Shown: piece by piece, positions 12,301 to 18,897 of the stretch | Layout: each line of letters starts with the position of its first letter | How positions within the stretch are numbered: position 1 is the first letter of the stretch | NCBI RefSeq assembly: GCF_023634765.1 | Contig: NZ_JAMLFX010000002.1 | Span: forward strand, 1,021,748-1,085,747 | DNA: 64,000 nucleotides | Reading direction: 5' to 3' | Source of the DNA: Pseudomonas sp. AKS31 | GTDB taxonomy: Bacteria > Pseudomonadota > Gammaproteobacteria > Pseudomonadales > Pseudomonadaceae | Position numbers and translations under genes: made by a program | Notes under the pieces: model-generated | Databases searched by the model: none | Told to the model about the DNA's origin: nothing | The model's input: the letters and a program-made list of their open reading frames with translations, nothing else

Positions 12301-15300
12301 CTTGCCAACCTGACCGTAAGTGCGGCCCAGCGCATCGATCGCCGTGTTGGCGCGCCCGGCGACATCGAGGACAGCCTGCTCACCGATCCAGATCGACCGG
12401 TCATGGGCGTTCGGATCGGCCACGATAATGGCGGTCGCCGGCTTGTTCGTACCGAACTGCTGCTGACGAATATCAATCGTGCCGCCCCAGGCATTGAGTT
12501 CACCTGCAACGGTGATCTGCCCGGCACCACGCAGTTTGATGCTCTGCCCCGGATCGACGCTGATGCGCGAACCGCGACCCAGCGTCAACGTGCTGTTAGC
12601 GGCATCGATCAAACCGATCAGACTGGCCCCGCCCTGCAACGTCAGGCTGGCGCCAGCGCGCTGGGTCAGCAAGCCCTTGCTCGGGTTTTCCTGGAACAGC
12701 GACGGCGTCCACAACTCCAACGCCGTTTGCGGGTCGACACCACTGACCTGATTCGGCGCGGCATCAGCGAAACGGTACACCGGCATGTTCACATCAATCG
12801 CCGCACCTTCGGCAACGTCCAGACCGCTCAAGCCGATGAGGTTGTAAGCGGAAAAGCCCTTGTTGAACAGATCGCCAGACAGTTGCAGGGTGTTGTCTGC
12901 CAGCACCTTGTCGGTCTGACCGACGAGTATTTTGTTGGCCTGCACCGTCAGCGTGCCGCCGCCCGTGACACCGTAGCCACGCACATCGCCCGCAAGGTTC
13001 AGGTGGGTTTTACCGGGCGCCGAAATCGCACTGGATTCCAGCGTCAAGTCACCGCCCTTGCCGCCACGGGTCTTGCCGTTGGCCAGTACAGCGCCGCCGG
13101 AAGAAACATCGAGCAGGCTGCCCGCGCCAATGTCGATATCGCCACTGCTGCGGATCGACAGCAGACCGCCATTCAAATACGCGAGGCTGGCGCCATCGTC
13201 CGGGTTGGTGCGCAGGTTGCTCCACACGCCACGGGTATCGAGTCGCACACCGTCGGCCACTTTTACCTGCGTCGCCTTATCGACCTTCGCCGTGAGCCGA
13301 GTGTCGGCAGTGTCGCTGCTGAGGAACTGATTGAGCACGTTGCCCAGGCGCAGGCTACCGCCGCGCGCGCTCAGGTCGGCACCGATCTTCACGTCCGGGG
13401 AATACAAGGTGATGTCGCCACCGCTATCGACCGTCAGCGCACCGTCAACAACAACCTGATCTCTGGCCGCGACCTTGAGCGCACCGAGCCGGAAGCCATT
13501 GAGTTGATCGTTATCGAGATACAACGTGCCCTTGCGCGCATCGGACACCGCACCGCTCAGGTCCAGATCACTGCCAGCGACTGGCCGCACGCCGCCAATC
13601 TGCACTTGGTCGAGCGTCGGATTGAGCGAGTACAACAAGCCACTCGCGGCGGCGACATAGGTCGGGTCATAACTGCCGACGATCAACTGCGCGCGGCGCG
13701 CCAGTGCGGTCTGACTCTGTTCATAGCCATCAAGCACCGGTTTCGCTGCCTGATTCTGCCGTTCGCCCTGATACACCTCGCCGATCATTTGCCCGTCGAG
13801 TACCGCATTGGCCGTGGCGATCACCAGTTGCCCGGCGTCGCGGCCGACGGTGTAACCCGACTCGAAGCGTGAACGCGGCGCGATCAGCGGATTGTAGAAA
13901 TAGCTCGTCTGGCCCCAGCGTTCGCTGTTGTCCTCATAGCCTTTGTACAGCCCGGTGTAGAGCAGATCCCCCGGCGCACGGGACACTTCATACAACTTGC
14001 CGTCGGCGCCGCGCAGCCAGCTCTGGCGGATCTCGCCGCTCTGCACATCCAGCGTGCCGCCGGACAGATTGATCAACGAACCTTTTTCCGTGACCACGTC
14101 GTTGCCGGCAAAACTCACCGTGCCGCCCTGGGCCATCCACTCGCCAACGCTGTGGGCCTGCGTGCCGAGGTAACCGCCGACTTCGAGCAAGCCGCCCGCC
14201 GTGTACCAGCGATCGGTGGCATAACCGTTGGTGCCTGCCGGCACGTAAACCAGCTCGCGCACATCGACCCAGATGTCATTGCTGTTGAGCGAGCCTTTCT
14301 CGCGGTTGACCGAGGCATCGCGCTGCTCGTTACCTTGCACGTTGATCTTGATGCTGTTGTTTTCCATCACCACTTTGACGCCGAGGGCACCGGAAACGTC
14401 GATCATCGCGCCGTCACGCACCAGGCTGCGGCGTTGTGCACTGACCGCGACCTGGCCGCCAGTGGCCAGGGTGATCGAGCCGCTCTGGAACTCGACGGTG
14501 CCGCCGCTCTGCAGCTCGATGCGTGACTGGTCGCCACGGATCCGGTTGTTCGCGCTGACATTGGTCAGGCTCGCGTCGCGCTGGCTGTCGAGGGCGCTGA
14601 GATCACTGCTGTCGAGCATGATGGCCGTGGCGCTGCCCTGCCCAAGCGTGACGCTGCCAGTGCTGTCGGTGCTGGGGTTGGTCAGGTGAATCGTGCCGCG
14701 CGTAGCCACGGAAGTGCTGGCGAGCAACACACCGTTCTGCAGCACCTCATGGCCGGTCAGGGTGATGTCGCCGGTGGCGGACTGGATCAAGCCGTTGTTG
14801 GTGACTTTACCCGTCACCGCGCCGGCCTTGAAGCCGGGAATGACTTCGTTACCGAAGGTGGTGGACAGTGCATTACCCTCGGTGCCCGAACCTTTGCGGA
14901 TGTAGAAACGGTCACCGGCGGCCAGCACGGTCTGGCCTTTAGCGGTGCTGATGCTGCCGTCGTTCTGCACTTCGTTGCCGAGCAGCAACGCATAGCCGCC
15001 GGCATCGGTAGACGACGCCGGCTGGTGGGTTGCGATGGCAGCACCACGTTCCACCAATACCTTGCCGGCGGCATCGGTGAACGTCGGCTGCGTGCCGGTG
15101 CTGTCGAAATACAGGCCACGATCGCGGAACTGGATGTCGGTGATGTTGGCCGCCGCTGCCACCAGGTTGCGCACGTTGACCTGACTGCTGCCGCTGAAGA
15201 CGATGCCGTTGCGGTTGATCAGCATCACCGTGCCGTCGCCCTTGATCTGGCCCTGAATCTGGCTGGCCCGCGCGCTCGGGTCATTGACCCGGTTGAGCAC

Positions 15301-15882
15301 CGCCCAGTTCGACTGCTGGGCGAATTCAACCGTGGTGTTGCGCCCGACGTTGAAGGTTTCCCAGTTGAGGATCGCCTTGTCGGCGGTCTGCTCGATCTTC
15401 ACCGTGGTCTTGCCGTCGGCCTGGGTCTGTTGCGGGCCTTTGGCGTTCTGCCAGCCCTGGGCCAGGCTGTTATCGACTTTCAAGCCGCCCTCGCCCAGAC
15501 CATCCGGCACAAACTGCACCGTGCCCAGCGCCGCTGCACGTCCGGCCGCCTGCGCCGCTTGTTGCGCGGCAATCGCCGCGACGGTGTTGTTCAAGGTCTG
15601 GATTGAACGCTGCAACTGTTGATTGGCCTTCTGCTGCTGGGCCAGTGGCGGCGTCATCCCCGGTAATCCGCCCACGCTCGGCCTTGCCGCCGCCGCTTGC
15701 TGCGCAGCGCCCTTGGCGGCAAACCAGCTCGAACTGAACGCCGTCTGCGCGTGCGCACTGCCCGCCACCAGACACAACGCCACCGCTTGCGCCAACGGCT
15801 TGAGCAGCCACAGCGTCGGCTCCATGGCTGCACGCTTGGAGAACGGAACGTGGGTACGACGACGGAACGGGCGAGCGAGCAT
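3385..15882 (-). CDS. pdtA: Giant TpsA-type filamentous haemagglutinin-like exoprotein (PdtA-like)
   Basis: At 4165 residues this is the largest gene in the window. A long signal peptide (about residues 1-45, ending GSAHA) is followed by a Gln/Ala-rich linker. A TPS secretion domain begins near residue 125 and includes NWETFNVGRNTTVEF and LINRNGIVFSG, where NRNGI at 223-227 stands for the usual NPNGI. Thousands of residues of right-handed beta-helix repeats rich in G, S, N and D follow. The C-terminus resembles the DUF3739 region of FhaB-like proteins. Size and position next to lapA and hxc match P. aeruginosa PdtA, a PhoB-controlled TpsA. The ATG at 15882 has AAAGGA ~10 nt upstream. No tpsB gene lies within the window, so secretion needs a partner elsewhere. 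The gene has its own terminator downstream, and a terminator separates it from lapA. Confidence 0.9.
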   Translation of the reverse strand: MLARPFRRRTHVPFSKRAAMEPTLWLLKPLAQAVALCLVAGSAHAQTAFSSSWFAAKGAAQQAAAARPSVGGLPGMTPPLAQQQKANQQLQRSIQTLNNTVAAIAAQQAAQAAGRAAALGTVQFVPDGLGEGGLKVDNSLAQGWQNAKGPQQTQADGKTTVKIEQTADKAILNWETFNVGRNTTVEFAQQSNWAVLNRVNDPSARASQIQGQIKGDGTVMLINRNGIVFSGSSQVNVRNLVAAAANITDIQFRDRGLYFDSTGTQPTFTDAAGKVLVERGAAIATHQPASSTDAGGYALLLGNEVQNDGSISTAKGQTVLAAGDRFYIRKGSGTEGNALSTTFGNEVIPGFKAGAVTGKVTNNGLIQSATGDITLTGHEVLQNGVLLASTSVATRGTIHLTNPSTDSTGSVTLGQGSATAIMLDSSDLSALDSQRDASLTNVSANNRIRGDQSRIELQSGGTVEFQSGSITLATGGQVAVSAQRRSLVRDGAMIDVSGALGVKVVMENNSIKINVQGNEQRDASVNREKGSLNSNDIWVDVRELVYVPAGTNGYATDRWYTAGGLLEVGGYLGTQAHSVGEWMAQGGTVSFAGNDVVTEKGSLINLSGGTLDVQSGEIRQSWLRGADGKLYEVSRAPGDLLYTGLYKGYEDNSERWGQTSYFYNPLIAPRSRFESGYTVGRDAGQLVIATANAVLDGQMIGEVYQGERQNQAAKPVLDGYEQSQTALARRAQLIVGSYDPTYVAAASGLLYSLNPTLDQVQIGGVRPVAGSDLDLSGAVSDARKGTLYLDNDQLNGFRLGALKVAARDQVVVDGALTVDSGGDITLYSPDVKIGADLSARGGSLRLGNVLNQFLSSDTADTRLTAKVDKATQVKVADGVRLDTRGVWSNLRTNPDDGASLAYLNGGLLSIRSSGDIDIGAGSLLDVSSGGAVLANGKTRGGKGGDLTLESSAISAPGKTHLNLAGDVRGYGVTGGGTLTVQANKILVGQTDKVLADNTLQLSGDLFNKGFSAYNLIGLSGLDVAEGAAIDVNMPVYRFADAAPNQVSGVDPQTALELWTPSLFQENPSKGLLTQRAGASLTLQGGASLIGLIDAANSTLTLGRGSRISVDPGQSIKLRGAGQITVAGELNAWGGTIDIRQQQFGTNKPATAIIVADPNAHDRSIWIGEQAVLDVAGRANTAIDALGRTYGQVGKGGSIIIGGEIDSKLATATAADAYVIVRQGARLDASGAEAMLDIAGQGLTRVATDGGRISLSAYNGLFLDGNLRAAAGGVGAAGGRLDIALETPLYADSASNAVRAPREMIIGQGAGDQPLAQDLRPGEGADGLRFGQTRLSADSLMAGGFDNLSLLSNGLLSFDGDVNLHMNQSLTMYAGALSLAQTSESTSRVDLSAPYLRLSGVGTYHAGFGLIRPRMTLNPTTELSDATFNASANLLDVGNGLSFGTQGSILQLNAPAVAYSRRAFGLVNLDSSGDLRFLAPNDGAEKTRLWTPGDLNLGAAQIYPASDVQAEVRVGYQGAVAVSDHTLRISGHGAAPAAVPYSVFGNLGFSAAYIEQGGVLRAPLGKIVLGDDLLTTSHEVRLLSGSTTSVSGAGLVMPYGGTTDGIDYLYNGKSVVLNGITGEKNGVAIGGQYIEVQDGALIDLSGGGDLRGAGFISGRGGSTDARFNPLVRNATDGSFSLPGLASNPVYAIVPGNQGSYAPMLAEAGAVDPRIGQQVTIGAGVPGLAAGTYTLLPSTFALLPGAFRVEVNGQGTPGATTAALQLRNGSWTSSGQMSIANTGLRDSLASQVILTSADVLRRYSQYNETTFTQFIRSDAARRGVPRALAPMDGKVLDLRLSTGGKQDTALQFAGRALFDAAEGGLVGTAAVRGGYAGAEFEVLGTGHAPTQGFSGVSVYADTLNNLNAGRLTLGALPEVIYSTTGNIIKFVGTSDNITLREGAILSAPEVVLRTTSTTGGITLEAGAGINTLGRGNMASDSTSGYLYQPEASSLLVVSNGWTNVLAPAAASGISGAGSIRIGVCVTSACNDPALLYSSGSITAATDNQFELGEAVRFGTRHLALAVGSVNAGSAAALAQAGSRVPAGLSLNQNVLDRLLRGDTQYGAPALETLSLTTRDAFNFYGSVSLDTLDPQTGRSRLQNLVLVTPAIYGLGDANDVASIRTANLIWNGATQSPASVITGGAGTGSGTLDIQAQRIELGYGPMPQASGLDQNNRLALGFANVDLTASERITANHKGSLAVYQEQGAYDPLKGYSYSGGNLNLRTPLLTGEAASVNVLKAGNNLTLSGGGASGVAEALGAELNLEARNIVLDSRIALASGKLTVKSEGDLTLGSAAVLDMAGRTLPFNDVNKYSWGGDVSLYSANGNIRQAAGSRIDLSAKNNQAGNLSAIALAEAAGTVDLQGEILGGSSGYYDAGGTLVPYKAGGVDIRAQRLGGDASEQFAALNQRLNAGQVFGSRSLQLKQGNLVIGDGLKASDINVSVDSGSLTVTGLVDASGERVGNIRLSAKNGLALAGNSLLDAHGRVLRVDSYGKIIDAPNRATVELNSGEGVLTLASGARIDLRHGTDSLPGFLAGQNDGMLRGTLELNAPRLGSNDIAIDASGALTIQGARSIGLNGTRRYTDARDGVDQAVSGRPYQVIDQAMLERIHADSNIFINAALGNSDLLQRKLAGLNNATYADAFHLRPGVEIASKTADGDLVVEGDLDLSGYRYASLNPHTRLNPSIYGSGEAGSLVIRAGGNLDIYGSINDGFAPPPETQDDAGWKLIAGVQPFGGDLIVPGTGVSLAEGTQFPIGATLNYDVTLQGAVLASGTLLPTQAVLGEAYTFSAGTVLSGAIHDQNGSLLYAAGTLLSDSVTLPAETRLGAGIRLNKATALQAMNWPKGVPLPSVYDADLTTFSGVKLKGELALLRGSLIPSMTDVKLAEGTTVIELRPLNGTQQGKNWAVASMLPSGSASWSMRAVAGADLLAADSRAVKPVTADGNLRLADAHYGVTITQSAGQLVWAADNPYDLPAYYPVPDDQLGVCDQVPGLCVPMARWVWAPGNGQGPDYEPVTEEYQVLCELYPELCIANNPGTTAKAHTQMFSVLRTGTGDLDLMAAGNLSMDSPFGVYTAGTQSSNVDPLYNQKRGHLSDNNSVLGSAGADYEKWVSGGADSLYQAWYPQMGGNLTISAGGSVSGDSVGTKAQSTAGGFREQMASVAVGNWLWRQGTGNPDVPTAWWINFGSYATQLMTPDGNTEPYLMGFTGFGTLGGGNISLRAGGDAGMLRPLGDAGNYPRSQGLIVAVGSTGRVASDGSVQMTGGGDMDIRIGGALNPSLQARAADNGTGQPRHDLQGALINLRGAAQLTGGALGGINLQYGAFSRLHDVRETRPLDPFTSTTSNASGGLVLIPGDSGMSLSTRGDLVLGGAGDPGRVGLFNATPLLDDNGNIRTGGILSGFSLWTDHTAIDLFSAGGNLTPSTQLAEADANLVPVSGANSSPTDGRFVYPSILRAVAAQGSIYAGPSAAYSERDLSRTTAYSLLLAPSTSGQLELLAGDSIYAGGYAINQSGASPLAIATPFRPSFLAFSSNNPNTPLNSNYGSDGVKPDGNSRYPLFAFGPDSYSGLNDVQGPARFYALTGDLVGIRSGETLSFATSKRTWYEAAGPVWMIAGRDIVASGTNLGRPTAVQPDEMGVGRDIITSTGNLFVHNDPRDLSRVSAGRDILYSSFDIAGPGTLDINAGRNILMEDRAGITSLGSLVAGDNRPGASLVLQAGVGAQGADYSRFVARYLNPQNLANPDTSLSAQPGKVVKTYLDELQSWLTLGYGFSGNAEQAQAFYAALPSAEQAIFARQVYFAELRAGGLEYNDVDGPRQGSYLRGRNAIAALFPTTDVAGNPIRYDGDITLYGGAGVKTLFGGDIQMLTPGGGQVFGIEGAAPPSTAGIITQGSGNIQLYSQGSILLGQSRIMTTFGGSILGWSAEGDINAGRGSKTTVVYTPPKRVYDSWGNVTLSPSVPSTGAGIATLNPIAEVAPGDIDLIAPLGTIDAGEAGIRVSGNVNIAALTVVNAANISVQGKATGVPVVSAVNTGAITSASSAASSATQAAEDVARQQQAAARQNQASVFTVQVLSFGNEQLAPSRDGASRAPAPGYNPNSPVQVLGAGALDEQAKQQLTEEERGQLTL

Positions 15883-16017
15883 CACTACGAGATCCTTTTT
15901 TGATTGCCACACATGGCCGCAGGCATACAAAAACCTGCTGTTACGACATAGGCAGTTGGCGAGGGGCGCGACCGAACGGATGTCACACAAACTTCATGTT
16001 CGGGGAGTAATTGGCGC

Positions 16018-16048
16018 AAAAAAAATGGCAGCCCCGAAGGGCTGCCAT
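16018..16048 (-). terminator. Terminator after the DING-protein gene
   Basis: The hairpin ATGGCAGCC-CCGAA-GGGCTGCCAT at 16025-16048 is preceded on the + strand by eight A residues, giving a U-tract on the - strand. It lies 27 nt past the stop of the DING gene and separates its transcript from pdtA. Confidence 0.88.
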
Positions 16049-16074
16049 CCGTAACGCTGACTTGAACGACTGAC

Positions 16075-17187
16075 TTACAAAGGACGACCGATAGCGTTGC
16101 AGACGCTGGCGTTGTTGATGTCCAGGTTGTTGCCCGAAGAGTTGGTGATGAAGTTGGCGGTGACAGCGGTTTTCCAGGCGTTAGGCACCGCGACGAATTT
16201 GTGAGCCTGAGTCGCGGTGTTGTTGCCCGGGTTGCTGTAGTGCTTGGTCAGGAAAGCTTTGACGTCGGCGGCCACGGCTGCATCCTTGTAGCACTGACCG
16301 AAGATGAAGTTGGTGTAGGCCGCCAGTTTGTAACCGGAAGCCGGGTTAGCCACCACTGGCGACCAGTTGGCAGGGTTGGCAGCCTGGGCTGGAGTCGAAG
16401 GAGCCGACACCGACGACAGGGCCAGAGTGACGTTCAGCGAAGTAGGCTGAACACCGTTGACGCGAGCAACGACAGCATTGCTGGTAGCGTCAACGCCGTC
16501 CGGACCGACATAACCGATCGAACCGTCAACCGCGTTCACGGTAGTGGCGACATCGGAAGTGTTGGCGACGCCGACCCAGTTCGACGGCAGCGCCGAACCG
16601 GCAGGCAGACGAGCGTTGGTGAAGGTGGAGCTGGTGGCGAACTGAGTCGGGCAGACCGAGTTCAAGTGACGGCTGAGGATTTCCGAAGTGCCGCTGGAAA
16701 CGTTGCGATAAACAACGCGGATCGGCGTGGTGTCGGTCGTGCCGAGCAACTGGCCCCAAGTGGTTTTGGCACCGGAGAACGCATCGCACAACTGAGCGCT
16801 GGTCAGGTTCAGAGCAGTCTGACCGGCTTTTTTGTAAGGGATGGCAACCGAAGTGGCCACCGAAGGCAGTTGGATCAGCGGGCCAAACGAAGCGCCGAAG
16901 TTGGTGTTGTAGGTGCTGATTTCCGAAGCGCTGAGGATCGAGTCGCTACCGGCGAAGTGCACAGTGCCGGTGGTGCTGAAGCCGGCCGGGTTGTTGGTCA
17001 GGAAGGCAGTTTTGCCACCGCCGCTACCGATGGCGGCGTAGGAGAAGTTGGCTGGCAGGATGCTGTCGGCAGAACCTTTGTACAGAGCGGCAGGCAGAGT
17101 TGCACCACCACCGGTAACGGCCATGGCTTGAGCGGAAGCCAGAGCGGCGACGGTCAGGGAAGCTGCGATCAGAGTGCGCTTGAACAT
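16075..17187 (-). CDS. lapA: DING/PstS-like secreted protein (LapA-like, probable Hxc substrate)
   Basis: A 370-residue protein with a signal peptide (MFKRTLIAASLTVAALASAQAMA). The mature N-terminus VTGGGATLPAALYKGS matches the DINGGGATLP signature of DING phosphate-binding proteins, although the D-I-N residues are replaced. Further PstS-like motifs include YAAIGSGGGKTAF, FAGSDSILSASE and NVSSGTSEILSRH. In P. aeruginosa the homologous gene next to hxcS encodes LapA, a DING-family alkaline phosphatase secreted by Hxc; this role is inferred here from position and sequence. The start at 17187 is set by AAGGAG 7 nt upstream; an upstream in-frame start at 17205 would place that site inside the gene. 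The DING type is clear, but whether it is a phosphatase or only a phosphate binder cannot be read from sequence. Confidence 0.87.
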   Translation of the reverse strand: MFKRTLIAASLTVAALASAQAMAVTGGGATLPAALYKGSADSILPANFSYAAIGSGGGKTAFLTNNPAGFSTTGTVHFAGSDSILSASEISTYNTNFGASFGPLIQLPSVATSVAIPYKKAGQTALNLTSAQLCDAFSGAKTTWGQLLGTTDTTPIRVVYRNVSSGTSEILSRHLNSVCPTQFATSSTFTNARLPAGSALPSNWVGVANTSDVATTVNAVDGSIGYVGPDGVDATSNAVVARVNGVQPTSLNVTLALSSVSAPSTPAQAANPANWSPVVANPASGYKLAAYTNFIFGQCYKDAAVAADVKAFLTKHYSNPGNNTATQAHKFVAVPNAWKTAVTANFITNSSGNNLDINNASVCNAIGRPL

Positions 17188-17318
17188 GAAGAATCTCCTT
17201 TTCAACTAGGTTTGGGAACACAGGTTTTCGGGTGACTTGCATGACACTGGGAGGACTCACCGGGGCCCTCGCTAGCGTTGGCCTTGGTTAAGTCGCACTG
17301 AGAAATTCGCAGCTTCCG

Positions 17319-17336
17319 GTGACAGATAAAGGAAAA
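17319..17336 (-). promoter_or_regulatory. Possible Pho box upstream of the DING gene
   Basis: On the - strand the sequence TTTTCCT-TTAT-CTGTCAC fits the two-heptamer PhoB box (CTGTCAT, 4 nt, CTGTCAT) at about 10 of 14 positions. One half-site is near perfect. It lies 132 nt upstream of the start codon. Control by phosphate limitation is expected from the family, but the box itself is only a by-eye match. Confidence 0.3.
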
Positions 17337-17550
17337 AACCTCGGGAGCTGCGCGGTGTTTCTGAAGGGATTTTCTCGGGTGTTTGTCGGATGCTGCGCAG
17401 CGTCTGGATCAGGGGTTTGGCTGAATCGGGCTGGAGGCGTTGGCGGGTGGTTGCAGATGACAGAAAGGAGAACCCGAGGATCGGGGAAACATGGCTCGGG
17501 TGATGGAGAATCTTTTGCAAAAACTTTGAATTATCTATTGGCCTGACTGG

Positions 17551-17650
17551 CCTCATCGCTGGCAAGCCAGCTCCCACAGGTTTTTGTGTTGTGTCGTAAA
17601 TCGTATTAACAACACTGTTCCCTGTGGGAGCTGGCTTGCCAGCGATGAGG
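17551..17650. repeat. Facing pair of GTGGGAGCTGGCTTGCCAGCGATG repeats
   Basis: CATCGCTGGCAAGCCAGCTCCCAC (17553 onward) and its exact inverse (to 17648) flank a ~50-nt AT-rich spacer, forming a long hairpin of the REPIN type. The remainder of the 17188-17685 gap holds the DING-gene upstream region and no gene that I can support. Confidence 0.85.
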
Positions 17651-17685
17651 CCGGCCCAGTCACCATCAATATTTCAGAGACGCCA

Positions 17686-18897
17686 CTACTGCACCAGTTG
17701 GTTGATCTCAATGATCGGCAACAACACCGCCATCACAATGACCAGCACCACCCCGCCCATCACCACAATCATCAGCGGCTCCAGCAACGCAGTCATGCCC
17801 ATCGCCCGCCGTTCGATATCCCGCGACAACGTCTGCGCCGCGCGCTCAAGCATCGGAGGCAACGACCCGGTTTTTTCACCGCTGGCGATCAGGTGGATCA
17901 ACACCGGTGGGAAGACGTTTTCTACGCGCAACGCAGCAGCGAGGTTGACGCCTTCGCGCACCTTGGCCGTGGCCTCAGTGACGCTCAAACTCAAGCGGTC
18001 GTTGGACAAGGTCTGCCGCGCCGCTTCCAATGCACGCAACAACGGCACCCCGGCGCCACCGAGAATCGCCAGCGTCGAGGCAAACCGTGCGGTGTTCAGA
18101 CCGAGGATGAAACGCCCGAACAACGGCAACTTCAGCACCCGGTGATGCCAACTCAAACGCGCAGCCGGATTGCGCAGATACAAGCGCCAACTCCAGAAGC
18201 TTGCGGCCATGATCCCTGCACACAGCCAGCCCCAACTGCGGATGAAATCACTCGCGTTGAGCATCGCCAGGGTCAGCCCCGGCAAGTCCTGCCGCGCCTG
18301 GGAAAACGCACTGACCACCTGCGGCACCACATAACTGAGCAAGAAAATCACGATACCGATCGACACCAGTCCAACCACACCCGGATAGATGAACGCGGTG
18401 AGAATCTTGCCGCGCAGGTTGTTGCGCTCCTCGATGTAGTCGGCCAACCGCTCCATGACCTGGGCCAGATCACCGGACTCCTCCCCGGCGGCAATCAGCG
18501 CCCGGTAAATCTCCGGAAAATCCCGTGGCCGCGCCGCCAGCGATTCGGCCAGACGCATGCCACTGCGCACATCGGCGCGCACGGCGCTGAGGGTGTGGGC
18601 GATGTGCTTTTTTTCGGCTTGCTCCACCGTGGCGCTCAGCGCGGCTTCCAACGGCAGACTGGCACCGAGCAGACTCGCCAATTGCCGCGTGGCCCAGGCC
18701 AGATCGTTGTCCGAGAGTTTGGCGCTGAACAATCCACCGCCGCCGTGCTGGGCGACGTTGCTTTCCTTGTGCACCGACAACGCGGTCAAACCGCGCCCGC
18801 GTAAAGTTGTGAACGCGGCAGCCTGGCTGTCCGCCTCAAGGTGCCCGGATTCGATCTTGCCGGTCGCATCGGCAGCTTCAAAACGATAGCGATTCAT
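17686..18897 (-). CDS. hxcS: Type II secretion inner-membrane platform protein GspF (HxcS)
   Basis: A 403-residue polytopic protein forming the inner-membrane platform that contacts the ATPase. It has two repeated T2SF domains (roughly residues 70-190 and 270-395), each followed by hydrophobic segments such as VGLVSIGIVIFLLSYVV and the C-terminal TALLEPLMIVVMGGVVLVIV. Family signatures are RQLASLLGASLPLEAAL and GAGVPLLRALEAA. It is the last gene of the hxcT-X-Y-Z-Q-R-S run; its ATG overlaps the hxcR stop codon by one base (TGATG). The next gene downstream is the DING-protein gene, the order found in P. aeruginosa. Confidence 0.93.
   Translation of the reverse strand: MNRYRFEAADATGKIESGHLEADSQAAAFTTLRGRGLTALSVHKESNVAQHGGGGLFSAKLSDNDLAWATRQLASLLGASLPLEAALSATVEQAEKKHIAHTLSAVRADVRSGMRLAESLAARPRDFPEIYRALIAAGEESGDLAQVMERLADYIEERNNLRGKILTAFIYPGVVGLVSIGIVIFLLSYVVPQVVSAFSQARQDLPGLTLAMLNASDFIRSWGWLCAGIMAASFWSWRLYLRNPAARLSWHHRVLKLPLFGRFILGLNTARFASTLAILGGAGVPLLRALEAARQTLSNDRLSLSVTEATAKVREGVNLAAALRVENVFPPVLIHLIASGEKTGSLPPMLERAAQTLSRDIERRAMGMTALLEPLMIVVMGGVVLVIVMAVLLPIIEINQLVQ

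Noticed and set aside
15980..15997. ATGTCAC-ACAA-ACTTCAT, a Pho-box-like site just upstream of pdtA
   Set aside because: The TCA cores are 11 nt apart, but the site points away from pdtA, toward the lapA terminator. PhoB boxes normally share the direction of transcription.
17232..17248. GTGTCATGCAAGTCACC near the DING-gene start as a Pho box
   Set aside because: The two TCA cores are 9 nt apart instead of 11.
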